Translations under genes and position numbers: made by a program | Assembly (NCBI GenBank): GCA_021372515.1 | Contig: JAJFUG010000074.1 | Coordinates: 1-21,853, forward strand | DNA: 21,853 bases | Source of the DNA: a bacterium | GTDB lineage: Bacteria > Gemmatimonadota > Glassbacteria > GWA2-58-10 | Reading direction: 5' to 3' | Shown: in pieces, positions 1 through 8,963 of the stretch | Numbering within the stretch: the first letter of the stretch is position 1 | Layout of the letters: each line of letters begins with the position of its first letter | The notes under the pieces: model-generated | The model's input: the letters and a program-made list of their open reading frames with translations, nothing else | Databases searched by the model: none | Told to the model about the DNA's origin: nothing

Positions 1-52
1 GGCGTTCAAGGCCGCCACCGCCGACCCGGTCAAAGCGCTGCGCTACGAGTGA
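1..52 (+). CDS. C-terminal end of an FtsX/MacB-type ABC transporter permease (partial)
   Basis: Only the last 16 codons and a TGA stop are present; the gene begins before the window. The tail reads AFKAATADPVKALRYE. This closely matches the end of the next gene (QATRAASADPVRSLRYE), and an A-x-DPV-x-LRYE ending is typical of FtsX/MacB-type permeases. I infer a tandem paralogue of the complete permease that starts 49 nt downstream on the same strand, so the two are probably co-transcribed. Nothing more can be said about its substrate. Confidence 0.75.
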   Translation, partial: AFKAATADPVKALRYE

Positions 53-101
53 CAGCGCCTTGTCGGAAAACACATAAAGTTAGCTTGGGAAGGGTAATAC
101 A

Positions 102-2540
102 ATGTCGATGCTGGGCAACTATTTCAAGGTGGCGCTGCGCAACCTCCTGCGGCACAAGGTCTACTCGGCGATCAATATCCTGAGCCTGGCCCTGGGCATG
201 GCCGGTTGCATGATAATCGCCCCGCAGGTGATCTACCACTTCTCCTTCGACCGGTTCAACCACAACTACGACCGTATCTGCCGGGTGCTCCTGCACCTGG
301 ATTTCCCCGGTCAGATACCCACGACCAACTGCGGCTCGTTCGGCTGGGTGGGGCGGGACCTGAAACGCGAATTCCCGGAGGTCGAAAACTTCGCCCGGAT
401 ATACTACAATCCGGACGGGGCGGTGAAAGTCCGGGTGGGGGAAAAGGAGATCGAAAGCTGGTCTTTCTGCTACAGCGAGAACTCCCTGTTCGACCTGTTC
501 AGCTTCCCGTTCGAGGAGGGCGACCCGGCCAGCGCCCTGTCGGAGCCCACCAGCCTGGTGCTGACCCGCCGGATGGCGACCCGGCTGTTCGGCGACAGCG
601 CAGCGATGGGCCGCACCGTGACCCTTAACGGCAGCGAGGAGTTCAAGGTGACAGGCGTGCTGAAAGACCTGCCCGGAAACTCGCACCTGCATTTTGACCT
701 GCTGGCCCCGCTCACCAGTCGCTGGCCGCTCGAAACCCTCGAGAGCTACCGCGCCCTGCCCGACTTCTACACTTACCTGCTTCTCGCTCCGGGCGCAGAT
801 TCACGGGCGCTGGAGCGGAAAATCTCCGCCGCCGGCCTGCTGAATAAAATCCAGATACACGGGGTCTCGATCTCAGGTGGCATCCGGTTCGAGCTGCAGC
901 CCCTGAGCCGGGTGCATCTCTATTCCAGCCACATCGAATACGACAACCTGCACTGGCGTAAGGCCGACATCACCTACACCCTCATCTTTATAGCCGTGGC
1001 CCTCTTGATGCTGGTGGTGGCCTGCATCAATTTCATCAACCTGGCCACGGCCCGTTCGGCCCAGCGCTCGCGCGAGGTAGGGGTGCGCAAAGTGGTGGGG
1101 GCCAACCGCTCACAACTGGTGCGCCAGTTCCTCTGCGAGTCCGTGCTGGTCAGCCTGGTAGCCGTGCTGGCCGCCCAGGTGCTGATCGAGCTGAGCCGGC
1201 CCCTGCTGGAGGACAACCTGATCAGCGGCCCGGATATCCCTTTCACCGGCGGCTGGAGTCTGTTCCTGCTGATGACCCTGGTGACAGTGGGAGTGGGGCT
1301 GCTCGCCGGCTGGTACCCGGCCCTGTTCCTGTCGCTGCCGCGGCCGCAGGAGGTGCTCAAAGGCTCGGGTGTGGGGAAAGTCAAAGGCCTGCTGCTGCGC
1401 CGGGCCCTGGTGGTGGTGCAGTTCGCGGCCGCGATTTTCCTGATCGTCTGCAGCCTGTTCATCCTCAAACAACTGCGCTGGGTCCGCAGCCAAAACCTGG
1501 GCTACGACCGCACGGGGGTGCTGACTGTGCAGATGAGTCCGGCGCTGCGGCCGCGCTACGAATCCGTGCGCAGCGAGCTGCTGGCCACGGGCGTGGTCGA
1601 GGGGGTCTGCGCCGCGGGTATCTCGCCCCTGGGCAAGGGCATCGCCGGCGCGATCATGCATTTCGAGGGCCAGAACCCGGGCGAGCTGTGGCTGACCCGC
1701 TACATCTCGGTTGACCCGGCGTTCATCCCGTTCTTCGGGCTGCAGATCACCGAGGGGCGGGCCTTTTCGGATGAAATGGGCGCGGACACGAGCGGCGTCT
1801 ATGTCATCAACGAGACCCTGAAAAAGAAACTGGGCTGGGACAAGGCGGTGGGGAAAACGTTCTGGCTGGACTCCAAGGCCGGGGCCGGTCTGGGGTATAT
1901 CAAAACCGAGCCCGGCCGGGTGATCGGGGTAGTGAAGGATTTCCACTTCAACTCACTGCACACTCCCATCGAGCCGCTGGCCATGGTCTATCGTCCCTCC
2001 GATTTCTATTACGTGCAGTTGCGCCTCAAACCGGAACACATGTCCGATGGGACGGAATTCCTCGAGCGCACCTGGAAGCGTCTGGACCCGGCCAGCGCAT
2101 TTTCGTACTGGCGCCTGGACGGCGACCTCGAATGGCAGTACAACGATGACCGGCTGGCCGGACAGATGGTGACCGGTTTCACGGTGCTGTGCGTGCTGAT
2201 CGCCTGCCTGGGCCTGCTGGGTCTGGTGGCGATGGCCGCGGAGCGGCGCACCAAGGAGATCGGGGTGCGCAAGGTGCTGGGGGCCTCGGTGGGTGATATA
2301 ATCCTGCTGTTGTCGCGGGAGTTCCTGGCCCTGCTGGGTGTGGCGATCCTGATCGCCTGGCCTGCGGCCTGGTGGGTGATGCGGCGCTGGCTGGAGAGTT
2401 TCGCCTACCGGACCAGCCTGGACTGGTGGACTTTCGCCCTGGCCGGAGTGATCGCCCTGGCCGTGGCCGCGGCCACAGTCAGTTTCCAGGCCACGCGGGC
2501 CGCCAGCGCCGACCCGGTGCGCTCGCTGCGCTACGAGTAG
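102..2540 (+). CDS. FtsX/MacB-type ABC transporter permease
   Basis: This 812-residue inner-membrane protein has the duplicated layout of large FtsX-family permeases. An N-terminal membrane segment (about residues 17-40, after LRNLLRHKVYSAINILSL) is followed by a periplasmic MacB-PCD-like domain (about 45-280). A three-helix FtsX block follows (about 290-415, with the family motif REVGVRKVVGA). Next come another membrane segment (about 430-450), a second periplasmic domain, and a final FtsX block (about 690-805, motif KEIGVRKVLGA). The ATG follows GGGAAGGG at suitable spacing. No ATPase subunit is in the window; such permeases pair with a separate MacB/LolD-type ATPase. Family members export lipoproteins, antibiotics or lipids, or act as mechanotransmission complexes, so the substrate is unknown. 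The gene ends 13 nt from the convergent mprF stop with no room for a dedicated terminator. Confidence 0.9.
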   Translation: MSMLGNYFKVALRNLLRHKVYSAINILSLALGMAGCMIIAPQVIYHFSFDRFNHNYDRICRVLLHLDFPGQIPTTNCGSFGWVGRDLKREFPEVENFARIYYNPDGAVKVRVGEKEIESWSFCYSENSLFDLFSFPFEEGDPASALSEPTSLVLTRRMATRLFGDSAAMGRTVTLNGSEEFKVTGVLKDLPGNSHLHFDLLAPLTSRWPLETLESYRALPDFYTYLLLAPGADSRALERKISAAGLLNKIQIHGVSISGGIRFELQPLSRVHLYSSHIEYDNLHWRKADITYTLIFIAVALLMLVVACINFINLATARSAQRSREVGVRKVVGANRSQLVRQFLCESVLVSLVAVLAAQVLIELSRPLLEDNLISGPDIPFTGGWSLFLLMTLVTVGVGLLAGWYPALFLSLPRPQEVLKGSGVGKVKGLLLRRALVVVQFAAAIFLIVCSLFILKQLRWVRSQNLGYDRTGVLTVQMSPALRPRYESVRSELLATGVVEGVCAAGISPLGKGIAGAIMHFEGQNPGELWLTRYISVDPAFIPFFGLQITEGRAFSDEMGADTSGVYVINETLKKKLGWDKAVGKTFWLDSKAGAGLGYIKTEPGRVIGVVKDFHFNSLHTPIEPLAMVYRPSDFYYVQLRLKPEHMSDGTEFLERTWKRLDPASAFSYWRLDGDLEWQYNDDRLAGQMVTGFTVLCVLIACLGLLGLVAMAAERRTKEIGVRKVLGASVGDIILLLSREFLALLGVAILIAWPAAWWVMRRWLESFAYRTSLDWWTFALAGVIALAVAAATVSFQATRAASADPVRSLRYE

Positions 2541-2553
2541 CCCGGGCGGGTGC

Positions 2554-5145
2554 TCAGGCTTGTGAGCCATCCTCCGGCCTGCCGTTGCCCGGACGGCGGG
2601 CGGCGGGACGGCCCAGGGTGCGCAGGATATCGCCGCCCACCAGCTCGGCCAGGTGGGTCAGCACGCGCGGTAAGGCCAGGCCTCCGGGGGTGGCCAGATA
2701 ACGCGGCTCCCAGACCGGATGGAACTTCTCTTTATACGCGCGCAAGCCCTGGAAATTGTAGAAATGCTGCCCGTGGTGGAACAGCAACGCCCCCACCTGG
2801 TTCCAGAGCGGGGCCAGGGTGCGGTCCTCCAGCCCGGACAGCGGGGCCATCCCGATGTTGAAGCGCTCGAACCCCTGCTCGCGGCCCCAGAGCATCAGCC
2901 GGACGAACAGGTATTCCATCGACCCCTCCGGGGCCTCAGGTCCGTAGCGCATCAGGTCCACCGATAACTCTTCTTTCAGGTCCGTGTACATAAGATTGGC
3001 GAAAGCCACGATCCGTCCCTCGCGACGGACCACCGCCACCGGACGGAGGCTCAGGTACCGCGGGTCGAAAAAGCCCAGTGAGAATCTTTTCTCGCCCGTG
3101 TGTTTCAGACTCAGCCAACTGTCCGACACGGCCCGCAGCTCGGGCAGGACCTGCGCCACCTGCCCGGCCGGCACGATCTCGAACTGCCCGCCCTCACGTT
3201 CCACGGAGTTGAGGTAACGCCGGAAACTCTTGTGACTGGCCCCGTCCACCGAGAAATCCTCCAGCGGCACTAAACCCTCCTCACCCAGCTTGACCAGGCT
3301 CAGCCCGAGGTCCAGATACAAGGGAAGGTTGGCGGGCCGCACCTCGTAGAACACCGCCCAGCCGCCGTGAAGGTGTGACATCTCGCGGAAATTCCAGACC
3401 AGCTCGCGCGCCTCCTCCGGCCGCCCGACCGGGCCGCCCAGCGCCACCCAACTCCTCCGTGACACCCCGTACATCAGGAACGACTGGCCGCTCCCACTGA
3501 AAAGCAGGGATTTGTCCCCTAACAGAGCCAGGCAGGCACGCGTGTCGGGACTTTTATCCACTATGTCGCGGACCCGCAGCAATTCCTCCGCGCCCGGCAT
3601 CCGGGGGCTGGCCGGCGTCGGCTGCAGCAGACGGGCCAGGCCGAAAAGCACCGTGATCACCGCCGCGCCCAGGGCGGCCCGCATCGAGCGCGAGGCGTCC
3701 CCGTACAGGGCCCAGTGCCACCACAGGTCGTGGGAATATTCCACGTGCTTGTAGGAGAACATGCCGACCCAGACCACGCCGGCCAGGGTTACACAGACCA
3801 GCACGATCCAGCCGGGGGTGAAACGCTCGCTCGCAAGCGAAGCCTTGCGGAAAAACTGGCCGCGGCTGCTCCAGAGCAACAGGCAGAACAGCAGCAGCAG
3901 CGTGGCCTCCTCGTAGTCGAGGCCCTTGAGCAGCGACCAGAGCGCCCCGAGCAGCAGCAGGGCGAGGCTCACCTGCCAGGCCGAGTCCAGCCGCCGCTGG
4001 ATGCCGCGGGCCAGAATGAGCAGGGCCGCCCCGGCCAGGCTGGATAGGAAATGTGAGACCTCGATCACGCTCAGCGGCAGGTACTGGATCAGGCGGATCA
4101 GGCGGTGGTGGATCGTGGGAGTGGCCCCGGAGAACAGCAGCACCACTCCACCCAAAAAGGTGGTGGCGGCCAGGAAATGGGGCAGCAGGAAGCTGACCAC
4201 CCCACCGGCCTGGCGCGCCACCCGTCCCACCGTGTGACGGCGGCTGTAGAGCTCGATCCCGGTGATCGAGGCCGAGGCGGCGATCAGGGGCAACAGGTAG
4301 TAGATCACCCGGAAAGCCAGCAGTGCGCCCACCACGGCGCTGTTCTTGGCCTCGGAGGGCAGCAGCAGCAGGACCGTGGTCTCGAACACGCCCAGTCCAC
4401 CCGGGACGTAACTGAGCAGGCCGGCGATCAGGGCCAGGTTGAACGTGGCCAGGAAACCGGGGTAGGAGAGGTGGAGCTCGGGCGGCAGAAGGACAAAAAG
4501 CACCAGGGAGGTCAGGACTATATCCGCCGCGCCGACCAGCAACTGCAGGGCCGCAACGGACACCTCGGGCAGGGCGAATTCGAGACGCTTGAACCGGACC
4601 GGGCCGCGATGCCGCCGGCACAGGATCAGGTAGGCCGCGGGCAGAGTCAGCAGCAGGGCCCCCAGGGGACGCAGCCAGAGGGCGTGTCCCTGGAGGAGTC
4701 CGTCAACCGGCGGAGAGCTGAGCAGGAAAGTCGTGCCGCTGATCGCCGTGTAACCGGCCCAGAAAGTGAGCGAGCAGAACGCCACGACCCGCGAGATGTT
4801 CCCGGCCGACACTCCGCAGGCCGAGTAGAAATGGTAGCGGACCGCCGCCCCACTGAAAAGGGAAAAGCCCAGGTTGTTGCTGATGGAATAGGCGAAGAAC
4901 GAGGCCGGGCCGATCTCGCGGTAGCTCAGGCGCTGCCCGATGTAGCGGAAAGCCAGGCTGTCGTAGCCGGTAAGGAGCAGATAATTCAGCAGGGTCAGGC
5001 CTAGGGCCAGCGCGATCCGCGCGTTCGGGATGGCGTGCGCCGCCCGGGCGATCTGGTGGTAATGGTAGTGCTGGAGCTCGTGGAACAATAGCCAGAGCGC
5101 CACGCTGAAAACAGTGAGTGCAATCAGCCCGGAAATCTTTTTCAT
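2554..5145 (-). CDS. mprF: Bifunctional phosphatidylglycerol aminoacyltransferase/flippase MprF
   Basis: MprF transfers an amino acid, usually lysine, from aminoacyl-tRNA to phosphatidylglycerol and flips the product outward, lowering the surface negative charge. The 863-residue protein has the usual full length. A multi-helix flippase half (about residues 1-520) carries SNNLGFSLFSGAAVRYHFYS near the N-terminus and VPGGLGVFETTVL further on. A soluble C-terminal GNAT-like synthase half (DUF2156, about 535-850) carries KRFSLGFFDPRYLS, ELSVDLMRYGP, FNIGMAPLSG, and NFQGLRAYKEKF followed by HPVWEPRYLA, all hallmark MprF motifs. I chose the ATG at 5145 (MKKISG), which has GGAGGGAGG just upstream. 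A GTG nine codons earlier lacks such a site. The amino acid specificity (Lys, Ala or other) cannot be read here. It appears monocistronic; the next gene upstream on this strand ends in a terminator. Confidence 0.93.
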   Translation of the reverse strand: MKKISGLIALTVFSVALWLLFHELQHYHYHQIARAAHAIPNARIALALGLTLLNYLLLTGYDSLAFRYIGQRLSYREIGPASFFAYSISNNLGFSLFSGAAVRYHFYSACGVSAGNISRVVAFCSLTFWAGYTAISGTTFLLSSPPVDGLLQGHALWLRPLGALLLTLPAAYLILCRRHRGPVRFKRLEFALPEVSVAALQLLVGAADIVLTSLVLFVLLPPELHLSYPGFLATFNLALIAGLLSYVPGGLGVFETTVLLLLPSEAKNSAVVGALLAFRVIYYLLPLIAASASITGIELYSRRHTVGRVARQAGGVVSFLLPHFLAATTFLGGVVLLFSGATPTIHHRLIRLIQYLPLSVIEVSHFLSSLAGAALLILARGIQRRLDSAWQVSLALLLLGALWSLLKGLDYEEATLLLLFCLLLWSSRGQFFRKASLASERFTPGWIVLVCVTLAGVVWVGMFSYKHVEYSHDLWWHWALYGDASRSMRAALGAAVITVLFGLARLLQPTPASPRMPGAEELLRVRDIVDKSPDTRACLALLGDKSLLFSGSGQSFLMYGVSRRSWVALGGPVGRPEEARELVWNFREMSHLHGGWAVFYEVRPANLPLYLDLGLSLVKLGEEGLVPLEDFSVDGASHKSFRRYLNSVEREGGQFEIVPAGQVAQVLPELRAVSDSWLSLKHTGEKRFSLGFFDPRYLSLRPVAVVRREGRIVAFANLMYTDLKEELSVDLMRYGPEAPEGSMEYLFVRLMLWGREQGFERFNIGMAPLSGLEDRTLAPLWNQVGALLFHHGQHFYNFQGLRAYKEKFHPVWEPRYLATPGGLALPRVLTHLAELVGGDILRTLGRPAARRPGNGRPEDGSQA

Positions 5146-5349
5146 CAGCCGCCTCCCTCCGCCGTCTTCCACCCTGGGACGGGACGGCCCGGACCGCTCT
5201 CGCGGCTCCGACCGTCACCCTCCCGCCAGCCCCCATCCCGGTACAAAGGCCCCATCCTCACCCGCAGGGAACAACGCCCTCACTCCCTCCCGGCCTGTTC
5301 CCCCGATCTGTCATCCCGGACCCGTTCAAAAGATCATCACCATTTCAAT

Positions 5350-5379
5350 AAAATAATCCATCCACCGCCTTTCTTTCAA
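5350..5379 (-). promoter_or_regulatory. Possible sigma70-type promoter for mprF
   Basis: On the minus strand, TTGAAA (5379-5374) and TATTTT (5355-5350) are separated by 18 nt in a locally AT-rich patch between the upstream terminator and mprF. This would give a leader of about 200 nt. Both boxes are imperfect, so this is only a candidate. Confidence 0.28.
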
Positions 5380-5398
5380 CAAAATCTCGACACACGGG

Positions 5399-5439
5399 AA
5401 AAAACTGTAAACCCGCCCCTTGTTCCGAGGCGGGTTTAC
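5399..5439 (-). terminator. Intrinsic terminator of the PHP-GT4-TPR operon
   Basis: A perfect 11-bp stem (GTAAACCCGCC at 5407-5417 paired with GGCGGGTTTAC at 5429-5439, 11-nt loop) is followed on the minus strand, after AG, by six T (5404-5399). It lies 19 nt beyond the TPR gene stop, so it terminates that operon and insulates mprF. Confidence 0.88.
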
Positions 5440-5458
5440 GTTCCGGACGGCAGGCGCC

Positions 5459-6697
5459 TCAGCGGGCTGCGCCGGAGGGAGCGAGGTTCGACAGCTCGCC
5501 CTGGCGCGACTGGGCGGCCAGACGGTCGAGCAACTCGCGCGCCCGTTTCTGCGATTTCCTGTGGTTGCCGGAGGAGGCCATTTTCAGCTCGCGGCCAGCG
5601 CTCTCCAGGTCGCCCGCGCGCAGGTAAAGCTCGCCGCATTCGAGGTGGCTGGCCGGGACTATCCACTCCGGGCTGACCGCATCCCCAAGGGACAGGATCG
5701 CACGCAGGCGCTCCAGGGCCTGGCCGTCGCGGCCCAGGCCTTTCTCGCTCAGGGCCAGTCGGTAGGCGACCGCCTCGGCCGAGAAGATTCTGTTGTCGTA
5801 GAACGGCGCCCCGGCGCTGATCTTGCGCTCGATCCCGCCGAACACCGCCTCGGCCTGGTCAAACCTTTCCGCCTTGAGCAGAAGGTCGCCGTAGCGCACC
5901 TGGACCAGGGGGTTGTCCGGGTAGCGCTCGAACATGCCGCGGGCCATCTCCAGCACGCCCTCATCCAGCGGCTCGTCGTAGATCGCGTAGATGTTCATCA
6001 GGACAATGCGGGCCTCGTCCCCGGAGTAGAGGCCCCTGGCCGCGGCCAGGCGCAGGTTGTCCAGGCCCTTGCGGCAGTCGCCCTCGAACCCGCACGAGAC
6101 CGCCATCAGGCGCATCACCTCGGGCAGGCGGCCAGTGAAATACTGGTAGATTCCCACGCTCATGTAGCTGTCGTAGAACAGCGGGTCGGCCACCACCGCC
6201 TGCTGGATGTGGCCCCAGGCCTGGTGCGCCAGGGGGGCCATCACCAGGTAGCGGCCGTCCAGCATGGCCAGCATCGCCTCCAGGCCGCAGGATGCGCCGG
6301 CGTACAGCGAGCCCTCCAACGCTCCGTACTCGCCCCGTCCCTGGGTCTTCTGGGACAGGAGACTGCAGCGGCTCAGGGTGGCGGCCAAACGTTTTTTCAG
6401 CGGCTCCAGGTCGGCGCCCTCGGGCTGCAGGAACAGCCGCCAGGCCTGGGACACGCCGCTGAAAAAATAGCCCACCGGACGCTTGGGGTTCTCGGCGATC
6501 CAGGCCTCGATCAGGCTGTCGGCCGGGTCGAGCTTCATCTGAAGCACCAGGTGCGCGGCGCGGTCGAGCCGCTCATCGTACAGGGGGTGGACCGGGCGGC
6601 CGGCCGCGGCGGCCAGCGGGCGCGGTGACGGGGCGAGAAAGCACAGCGCGCTCAGAAGTGGCAGGAGAAGTTTCAGAAACCGTCTATCGGGGTGCAT
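5459..6697 (-). CDS. Exported TPR-repeat protein of unknown role
   Basis: The 412-residue product starts with a basic, hydrophobic signal peptide (HPDRRFLKLLLPLLSALCFL, likely cleaved near PLAAAAG, about residue 32). The rest is helical and made of TPR-like helix pairs. Examples are HIQQAVVADPLFYDSYMSVG in the middle and later segments such as NPLVQVRYGDLLLKAERFDQ, with typical small and aromatic spacing. TPR solenoids mediate protein-protein contacts; the location is probably periplasmic or the outer membrane inner face. I chose the ATG at 6697, preceded by GGAGGTCAGA; an upstream in-frame extension has no signal peptide and low-complexity content. It is the last gene of an operon after the GT4 gene (64-nt gap) and ends at a strong terminator. 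Its position with a PHP phosphoesterase and a glycosyltransferase suggests an envelope assembly or scaffold role, which is inference only. Confidence 0.8.
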   Translation of the reverse strand: MHPDRRFLKLLLPLLSALCFLAPSPRPLAAAAGRPVHPLYDERLDRAAHLVLQMKLDPADSLIEAWIAENPKRPVGYFFSGVSQAWRLFLQPEGADLEPLKKRLAATLSRCSLLSQKTQGRGEYGALEGSLYAGASCGLEAMLAMLDGRYLVMAPLAHQAWGHIQQAVVADPLFYDSYMSVGIYQYFTGRLPEVMRLMAVSCGFEGDCRKGLDNLRLAAARGLYSGDEARIVLMNIYAIYDEPLDEGVLEMARGMFERYPDNPLVQVRYGDLLLKAERFDQAEAVFGGIERKISAGAPFYDNRIFSAEAVAYRLALSEKGLGRDGQALERLRAILSLGDAVSPEWIVPASHLECGELYLRAGDLESAGRELKMASSGNHRKSQKRARELLDRLAAQSRQGELSNLAPSGAAR

Positions 6698-6761
6698 TCT
6701 GACCTCCGCAGTCTCGAGTGGGCCTTGCCCGGTCCGGAGCAGCGCGCGCCCGTCTGCGGCC

Positions 6762-7913
6762 TCAGGCCGTTTGCGGGCGGGCGGCGTAAAGGCGTCCGGC
6801 CGTGGAGTAGTGCTCCATGAGCTGTCTGAACACCTGTTCCCAGCGCCGGGTCTCGGCAAACTGGCGCGCGGCCAGGCCCATGCTGCGTCGCAGGGCGCTG
6901 TCCGCAACCAGGCTGTCAACCGCGCGGGCGAATTCCTCATCCCCGGCGGCGATGAAACCGTTGACCCCGTGGCGGACCTGCTCGCGCGGGCCCAGGCTGT
7001 CGGTGACCACCACCGGCAGGCCGGAGCTCATCGCCTGCAGGACCACGTTGCCGAAAGCGTCAGTCCGGGAGGGAAACACGAAGAAATCCGCCCCGGCGTA
7101 GGCGTCGTAGAGAGCCTCCCCGGTCAGCTTGCCGGTAAACTCGGCCGCGGGCAGACTGCGCCTCAGCTCTGGCAGCAGGCCGCCGTCACCCACCACCTTG
7201 AGATGCACCCGCGGCCGTTCGGCAAAGATACGCACCAGCAGCTCCGGGTTTTTCTCCGAGGTCAGGCGGCCCACGAACAGAGCCACGGGCAGAGGGTTTT
7301 CCGGGTTACGCCGCCGCGCGGGGCTGAATTTTTCGGCGTCGATCCCGCGCGAGAGCACCTCCACCGGCGGGCGGAACCGTCGCGCCAGGCTGTCGCGCAC
7401 GCTGGGCGTGGGGGCGAGGATCAGGTCGGAGTGGTTGAAATAGAGCCCCTCGCCCCAGGCGACCGAGCGCCGCACCGCAGCACCCACGGCCCCGCCCAGG
7501 CTGCGGGCCACCCGCGCCCCGGCGAAACGGTCCAGGGCGGTGTGGTATACGTTGATAAGCGGGCAGCGCGAGCGCCGCGCGGCGATGGTGGCCGCGATCC
7601 CCAGCGGGCAGGGAGTGCCGCTCTGGACTATCGAGTAGCGGGTGCGGGTGAGCGCCTTGGAGAACGAGGAAAAAAGCAGGGTCACATCCACTTTCAGGTC
7701 CTGGTCCACGCCCAGGGGCAGGCGCGGACGGCGCACGTGGAAGGTGAGCGAGCCGTCCCGCTCCTCGCTGTCCGCTGGCCCGTAGGTGACAACGTCCACA
7801 CCCAACCCGGCCGCCTGGAAAAAGGGCAGCAGGTTGCGGTAGGTGTACTCCACGCCGTTGGTCTCGCCCCAGCGGCCCAGAGTCATGGTCACCAGAAGGA
7901 TACGCTCGCTCAT
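6762..7913 (-). CDS. GT4-family glycosyltransferase with a variant E-x7-E motif
   Basis: This 383-residue GT-B enzyme probably moves a sugar from an NDP-sugar onto a lipid or glycan at the cytoplasmic face of the membrane. The N-terminal Rossmann half (MSERILLVTMTLG, a glycine-containing acceptor loop, then VYHTALDRF near residue 125) is followed by the C-terminal donor-binding half. That half has the conserved GRLTSEKNPE (K221), VGDGGLLPEL and PSRTDAFGNVVLQAMSSGLP. The usual E-x7-E pair reads D285 and Q293. The fold resembles the PimB/MgtA/SQD2-type lipid glycosyltransferase group, but donor and acceptor are not determinable. The PHP gene stop is 10 nt upstream, so translation is probably coupled; the ribosome site is weak (GCGGGGCAAG). 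The TPR gene follows 64 nt later. Confidence 0.9.
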   Translation of the reverse strand: MSERILLVTMTLGRWGETNGVEYTYRNLLPFFQAAGLGVDVVTYGPADSEERDGSLTFHVRRPRLPLGVDQDLKVDVTLLFSSFSKALTRTRYSIVQSGTPCPLGIAATIAARRSRCPLINVYHTALDRFAGARVARSLGGAVGAAVRRSVAWGEGLYFNHSDLILAPTPSVRDSLARRFRPPVEVLSRGIDAEKFSPARRRNPENPLPVALFVGRLTSEKNPELLVRIFAERPRVHLKVVGDGGLLPELRRSLPAAEFTGKLTGEALYDAYAGADFFVFPSRTDAFGNVVLQAMSSGLPVVVTDSLGPREQVRHGVNGFIAAGDEEFARAVDSLVADSALRRSMGLAARQFAETRRWEQVFRQLMEHYSTAGRLYAARPQTA

Positions 7914-7923
7914 CTTGCCCCGC

Positions 7924-8928
7924 TCAGGCCCGGGCCAGCGACGGCGCCAGCTCGCGGCGCATCAGGCGGCCGTGGGTGTTCTCGAAAGTGACATACAGCC
8001 AGATGAAGAAGGCGTACGGATCGGGCGAGTACAGCCAGCGTCCGACCCACTGCGGTGTGGAGCGACCCGTAACCCGGTCGTAGGCGCTGCGGATAAAGCG
8101 CGCCAGGGCCGGGTAATCCTTGAGCGCGCCGCGGCTGAGGAACTCGAACACCTCCGACGGCGGCATGCTGCGGAACAGGGTGAGGTACTGACGGCCCTCC
8201 TGGAGCAGGTTCTTCAGGCTCAGGTCCGCGTTGACCAGGAACGCCTCCCGCCGCGCGAGGCTGTCGTAGAACTCCCGGAAAGTCTCGCCCCGGGCCAGGC
8301 TGCGCACCCGGCCCACGTCCCCGATGTGCGTATCGGTGTTGACCACGATCCCGCGCTCGAAACGGTCGGCCAGGGCGGCGGCCAGCAGGTTCTTGCGCCG
8401 CACCCGGTGCATGTTGTACTCCACCACCGGGAAATACTCGCGGATGATCCCGGGGATGGCCTTGAGGTTGACCCGCTCGTCCGAGGGCTCGAACCAGAAC
8501 GGGTGGTTGTAGACATAGGGCAGGTTGCGGCCGCGGCAGTAGGTGACGAAAGCCTCCAGGTCTGGGCTGTCCGCGCCGGCGATGGATTCCAGCTCCACGA
8601 AATCGTAGCGGTCGAGCTCGTAGACATTGATATGCAGGGTATGTCCGACCCGCTCGCGGTCCTTGATCTTGATCTCCACGCCCGGGACAAAGCCCTCGCA
8701 GCCGGCCAGGTCGGAGTGGGACTCGATGTTGTCGTGGTCGGTGATGGCGATGAAATCGAGGCCGCTTCTTCGGGCGAGCCGGTAAAGCTCGCGCGGGGAG
8801 AGCGCGGGCGAGCCGGGCACGCAGGGGCTGTGGTGGCTGTGCACGTGAAGGTCGGCGGACTTGAAGCCCCGGGCGTGAAGCTCCTCGCCCCGGTCCTCGG
8901 AAACCAGCATTTCGGCGTAATGCGACAC
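7924..8928 (-). CDS. PHP-domain metal-dependent phosphoesterase
   Basis: The 334-residue product has the PHP trinuclear metal site in order: DLHVHSHHS (H28, H30), AITDHDN (D64, H65), GVEI (E85), NHPFW (H142) and NTDTH (D199, H201). PHP proteins of this size act as phosphoesterases on nucleotides, sugar phosphates or phospholipid headgroups. The C-terminal 100 residues (after ARGETFREFY) are a separate helical and aromatic-rich tail with WLYSPDPYAFFIWLYVTFEN, which could sit at the membrane. The start is a GTG at 8928, eight nt after GGAGGGATATC. It is the first gene of the operon with the GT4 gene. I infer that it may dephosphorylate an intermediate or substrate of the partner glycosyltransferase; the substrate is not visible in the sequence. 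Confidence 0.88.
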   Translation of the reverse strand: MSHYAEMLVSEDRGEELHARGFKSADLHVHSHHSPCVPGSPALSPRELYRLARRSGLDFIAITDHDNIESHSDLAGCEGFVPGVEIKIKDRERVGHTLHINVYELDRYDFVELESIAGADSPDLEAFVTYCRGRNLPYVYNHPFWFEPSDERVNLKAIPGIIREYFPVVEYNMHRVRRKNLLAAALADRFERGIVVNTDTHIGDVGRVRSLARGETFREFYDSLARREAFLVNADLSLKNLLQEGRQYLTLFRSMPPSEVFEFLSRGALKDYPALARFIRSAYDRVTGRSTPQWVGRWLYSPDPYAFFIWLYVTFENTHGRLMRRELAPSLARA

Positions 8929-8963
8929 GATATCCCTCCGGGTGAGCGGGTTTGGACCGCGTG

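Noticed and set aside
5420-6628. 402-codon plus-strand frame opposite the TPR gene
   Set aside because: It is a high-GC mirror frame, rich in Ala/Gly/Val/Gln/Arg with no domain, and the terminator and signal peptide support the minus-strand gene.
6698-6940. N-terminal extension of the TPR protein frame
   Set aside because: It overlaps the end of the GT4 gene, is low-complexity, and removes the clear signal peptide and GGAGGT site at 6697.
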